From an uncultured Bacteroidaceae bacterium (lineage in GTDB: Bacteria; Bacteroidota; Bacteroidia; Bacteroidales; Bacteroidaceae), in NCBI GenBank assembly GCA_934364765.1, contig CAKRMO010000036.1, positions 1 through 8,485 of the forward strand: a stretch of 8,485 nucleotides of DNA. The letters are read 5' to 3'. Below are positions 6,941-8,485 of this stretch, piece after piece (position 1 is the stretch's first letter; each line of letters starts with the position of its first letter). Below the pieces are notes generated by a model. The model was not told where the DNA came from. It saw only the letters and a program-made list of their open reading frames with translations, and ran no database searches. Made by a program: the position numbers and the translations under genes.

Positions 6941-7027
6941 GGAAAAAGCAGCTTGTGCGATTTGGACTATACAAATGATTTTTCAACAAAGAGTGCCTTT
7001 TATGAATTAAACCATATCAAATATCTT

Positions 7028-8485
7028 TCATTTTTTGTCGCTCTTTTTATTTGAAGCATGGGATTCTGTGCTTGCTAAAATTTCATATTCCTTTTTTAAT
7101 CGATATAAATCTGAATTGTGATCCGCAATTTCTTTCCTGTAATTTTTGTAAAACCCAAGGATATTCAAGAACTTCTTGTTGTTGGTCAAATCTTCAACAT
7201 GATTAAAATCATTTTTGAATATGATAGGATAAAGCTCTTTCTTCTCTTCGGTTGACAGCTCATTCATAGCTTCACGCCATCTTTGTGTATATCCTAAATG
7301 CTCAAAGAACAGCCTAAAAAGAAGGAATGTTTCTGGCATTATAAGTAATTCCATATATTCTTCTTCATTATGCCCAAATGCTTTTTCAAAAAATGGCAGT
7401 CCACGTCCTATTTTACCCTTTGTGGCGTTTAATATCGCTTGCACTGCACGAATATATTTTCTATTCCAGTATATGCCTATATAGTCTCTGTCGTGACTAT
7501 GCTTGTCTCGTATCGGATGATATTTCATAGGAAACGAGTATATGCTTACATTAAGTTTCTCACACAAATCCACATTAACCCTTAAGCGGTGGTAAAAATC
7601 TTCGGGCTTGTCATCAAAGTTATATAACAGATAGTTTGAGAAATCCTTGAAACCATATTTTACACTTAGATTAATAGCCTTTGTATATGCCGCTTCTGTC
7701 TTTACATTATCAAAAGCTATGCGCAATGGACGTATTGCTATTTTCGAAAGCAATGAAATTCTTCCCTCTGTAAAGAGACGGGCATCAATTCCCTGATTAA
7801 AGTCAACATATCGCAAACGTCCTTTTTGACGAGAATATTTTTTCTCAAAGAAAGCAGCAAAATCCTTGTAAGTTTCTGTTAAAGCTTTTTTTGTACAAGT
7901 CTCTGAGTGCAGCAAGCCATATTGCTCACGTAGGGCATATATTCGTGTGCGTTCCGACTCATTCAGACTTTTCATTTCATTGATTTCTTTCAGCAGCTTC
8001 CAGCACTTGCGTATATAAGCACGGTCATTCATTCCTAATCTAAGATTGCGTACCGCTATCTTATATTGATTTGGTTCTATATATTTTGCCTTAGGAGTAA
8101 AACCACATGCACGTATATCTTCAATAATCGATGGAAGTTCTTTTGAAGCAAGAACATTGTTATCCATAAGCAAAAGATTTTGCTTATCACCATACAACCG
8201 TTTGGTTCTTTCAATACGTTCTTTCAACGGTAAATATGGCTGGTATTTCGGTTCTAATATAGGAACAGCACAAAATGGACATTTCCTTATGCAACCTCTT
8301 GTCGCGTAACTAAAATATGCTGCACTGTCAACATAAACATAGTCTATTTCATCAAGAATAGAATAGTCTAATGGCAACTCGTCAATTATATAAGGATTGT
8401 CTGCGTCAATATCCTTATAAGGAGTATGCAGTGTCCCACAATGTGGCTTTATACCTGTTGCTTTTTCTATTTCTTTGGGCTGAAT
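7028..8485 (-). CDS. Radical SAM protein, 5' end beyond the window
   Basis: The minus-strand frame ends at TGA 7030-7028 and is open to base 8485, giving 485 visible residues. The in-frame TTG at 8377 is not the start, since at least 36 coding codons precede it. The 4Fe-4S/SAM signature CIRKCPFC (Cx3Cx2C) lies at visible residues 65, 69 and 72, within a TRGCIRKCPFCAVPILEP stretch. Then come LLLMDNNVLAS (about 104-114), a charged helical stretch of about 90 residues (132-222), YVDFNQGIDARLF (226-238) and SFPMKYHPI (317-325), consistent with the partial TIM barrel and its C-terminal extension. The tail is Lys/Glu-rich. The missing N-terminus could hold a B12-binding or other domain, but this cannot be seen. 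Composition is far more AT-rich than the operon (17 and 21 G+C in two sampled 60-base lines, against 37 in two operon lines), which suggests horizontal acquisition. Substrate and product are unknown. The superfamily assignment is secure; the subfamily is not. Confidence 0.87.
   Translation of the reverse strand: MQPKEIEKATGIKPHCGTLHTPYKDIDADNPYIIDELPLDYSILDEIDYVYVDSAAYFSYATRGCIRKCPFCAVPILEPKYQPYLPLKERIERTKRLYGDKQNLLLMDNNVLASKELPSIIEDIRACGFTPKAKYIEPNQYKIAVRNLRLGMNDRAYIRKCWKLLKEINEMKSLNESERTRIYALREQYGLLHSETCTKKALTETYKDFAAFFEKKYSRQKGRLRYVDFNQGIDARLFTEGRISLLSKIAIRPLRIAFDNVKTEAAYTKAINLSVKYGFKDFSNYLLYNFDDKPEDFYHRLRVNVDLCEKLNVSIYSFPMKYHPIRDKHSHDRDYIGIYWNRKYIRAVQAILNATKGKIGRGLPFFEKAFGHNEEEYMELLIMPETFLLFRLFFEHLGYTQRWREAMNELSTEEKKELYPIIFKNDFNHVEDLTNNKKFLNILGFYKNYRKEIADHNSDLYRLKKEYEILASTESHASNKKSDKK

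Larger units (their letters stand above)
6581..7027. other. Convergent intergenic region with composition change
   Basis: This 447-bp stretch between the end of the aminotransferase gene and the end of the radical SAM gene holds an intrinsic terminator (6604-6641), repeat element copy B (6743-6858) and a perfect 11-bp inverted repeat (6910-6940). A short motif close to TGCAARTGCYGAAAA recurs at 6686-6701 and 6758-6772, with a weaker version at 6733-6744. GC content falls from operon-like to AT-rich across the right half. From 6941 to 7027 I see only AT-rich sequence with no clear terminator for the minus-strand gene. No convincing gene is present. Confidence 0.7.

Noticed and set aside
8375..8377. 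TTG as the start of the radical SAM gene
   Set aside because: The frame is open for 36 more codons to the window edge and those codons look coding, so the start must lie outside.

Overview
The window looks like a chromosomal segment of a Bacteroidales bacterium (phylum Bacteroidota; the family cannot be fixed from this sequence alone). Three things point there. Two promoter-like TAnnTTTGC boxes of the Bacteroidota sigma factor lie just upstream of start codons. Starts have A-rich leaders rather than Shine-Dalgarno sequences. The LptF/LptG-type permease has the enlarged form I associate with this phylum, next to a fused ribBA.

Layout. Bases 1-802 (minus strand) carry the 5' part of a secreted nucleoside hydrolase-like gene that runs off the left edge. 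A 448-bp divergent intergenic region follows, with a promoter-like box for each side, a long imperfect hairpin and a roughly 116-bp repeat element. Bases 1251-6580 (plus strand) form a tight four-gene run with gaps of 25-40 bp: an LptF/LptG-family LPS-export permease, bifunctional ribBA, a Bax inhibitor-1 family membrane protein, and a PLP-dependent class I aminotransferase of the aspartate aminotransferase type. A clear intrinsic terminator closes it at 6604-6641. The run mixes envelope biogenesis, riboflavin synthesis and amino-acid metabolism, so it looks like a housekeeping transcription unit rather than a single pathway.

Right of the terminator, a 447-bp convergent intergenic region holds a second copy of the repeat element and a perfect 11-bp inverted repeat. 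Composition then drops sharply, from about 62% GC in sampled stretches of the operon to about 28-35% in sampled stretches of the next gene. Bases 7028-8485 (minus strand) carry most of a radical SAM protein whose start lies beyond the right edge. It is probably accessory or horizontally acquired DNA.

The most unusual structure is the repeat element. Each copy contains four tandem units of exactly 21 bp, and each unit has a 7-nt core at a fixed phase. The cores occur in either orientation, so neighbouring units can sometimes pair. No defence system, CRISPR array, tRNA, rRNA or transposase gene was found.
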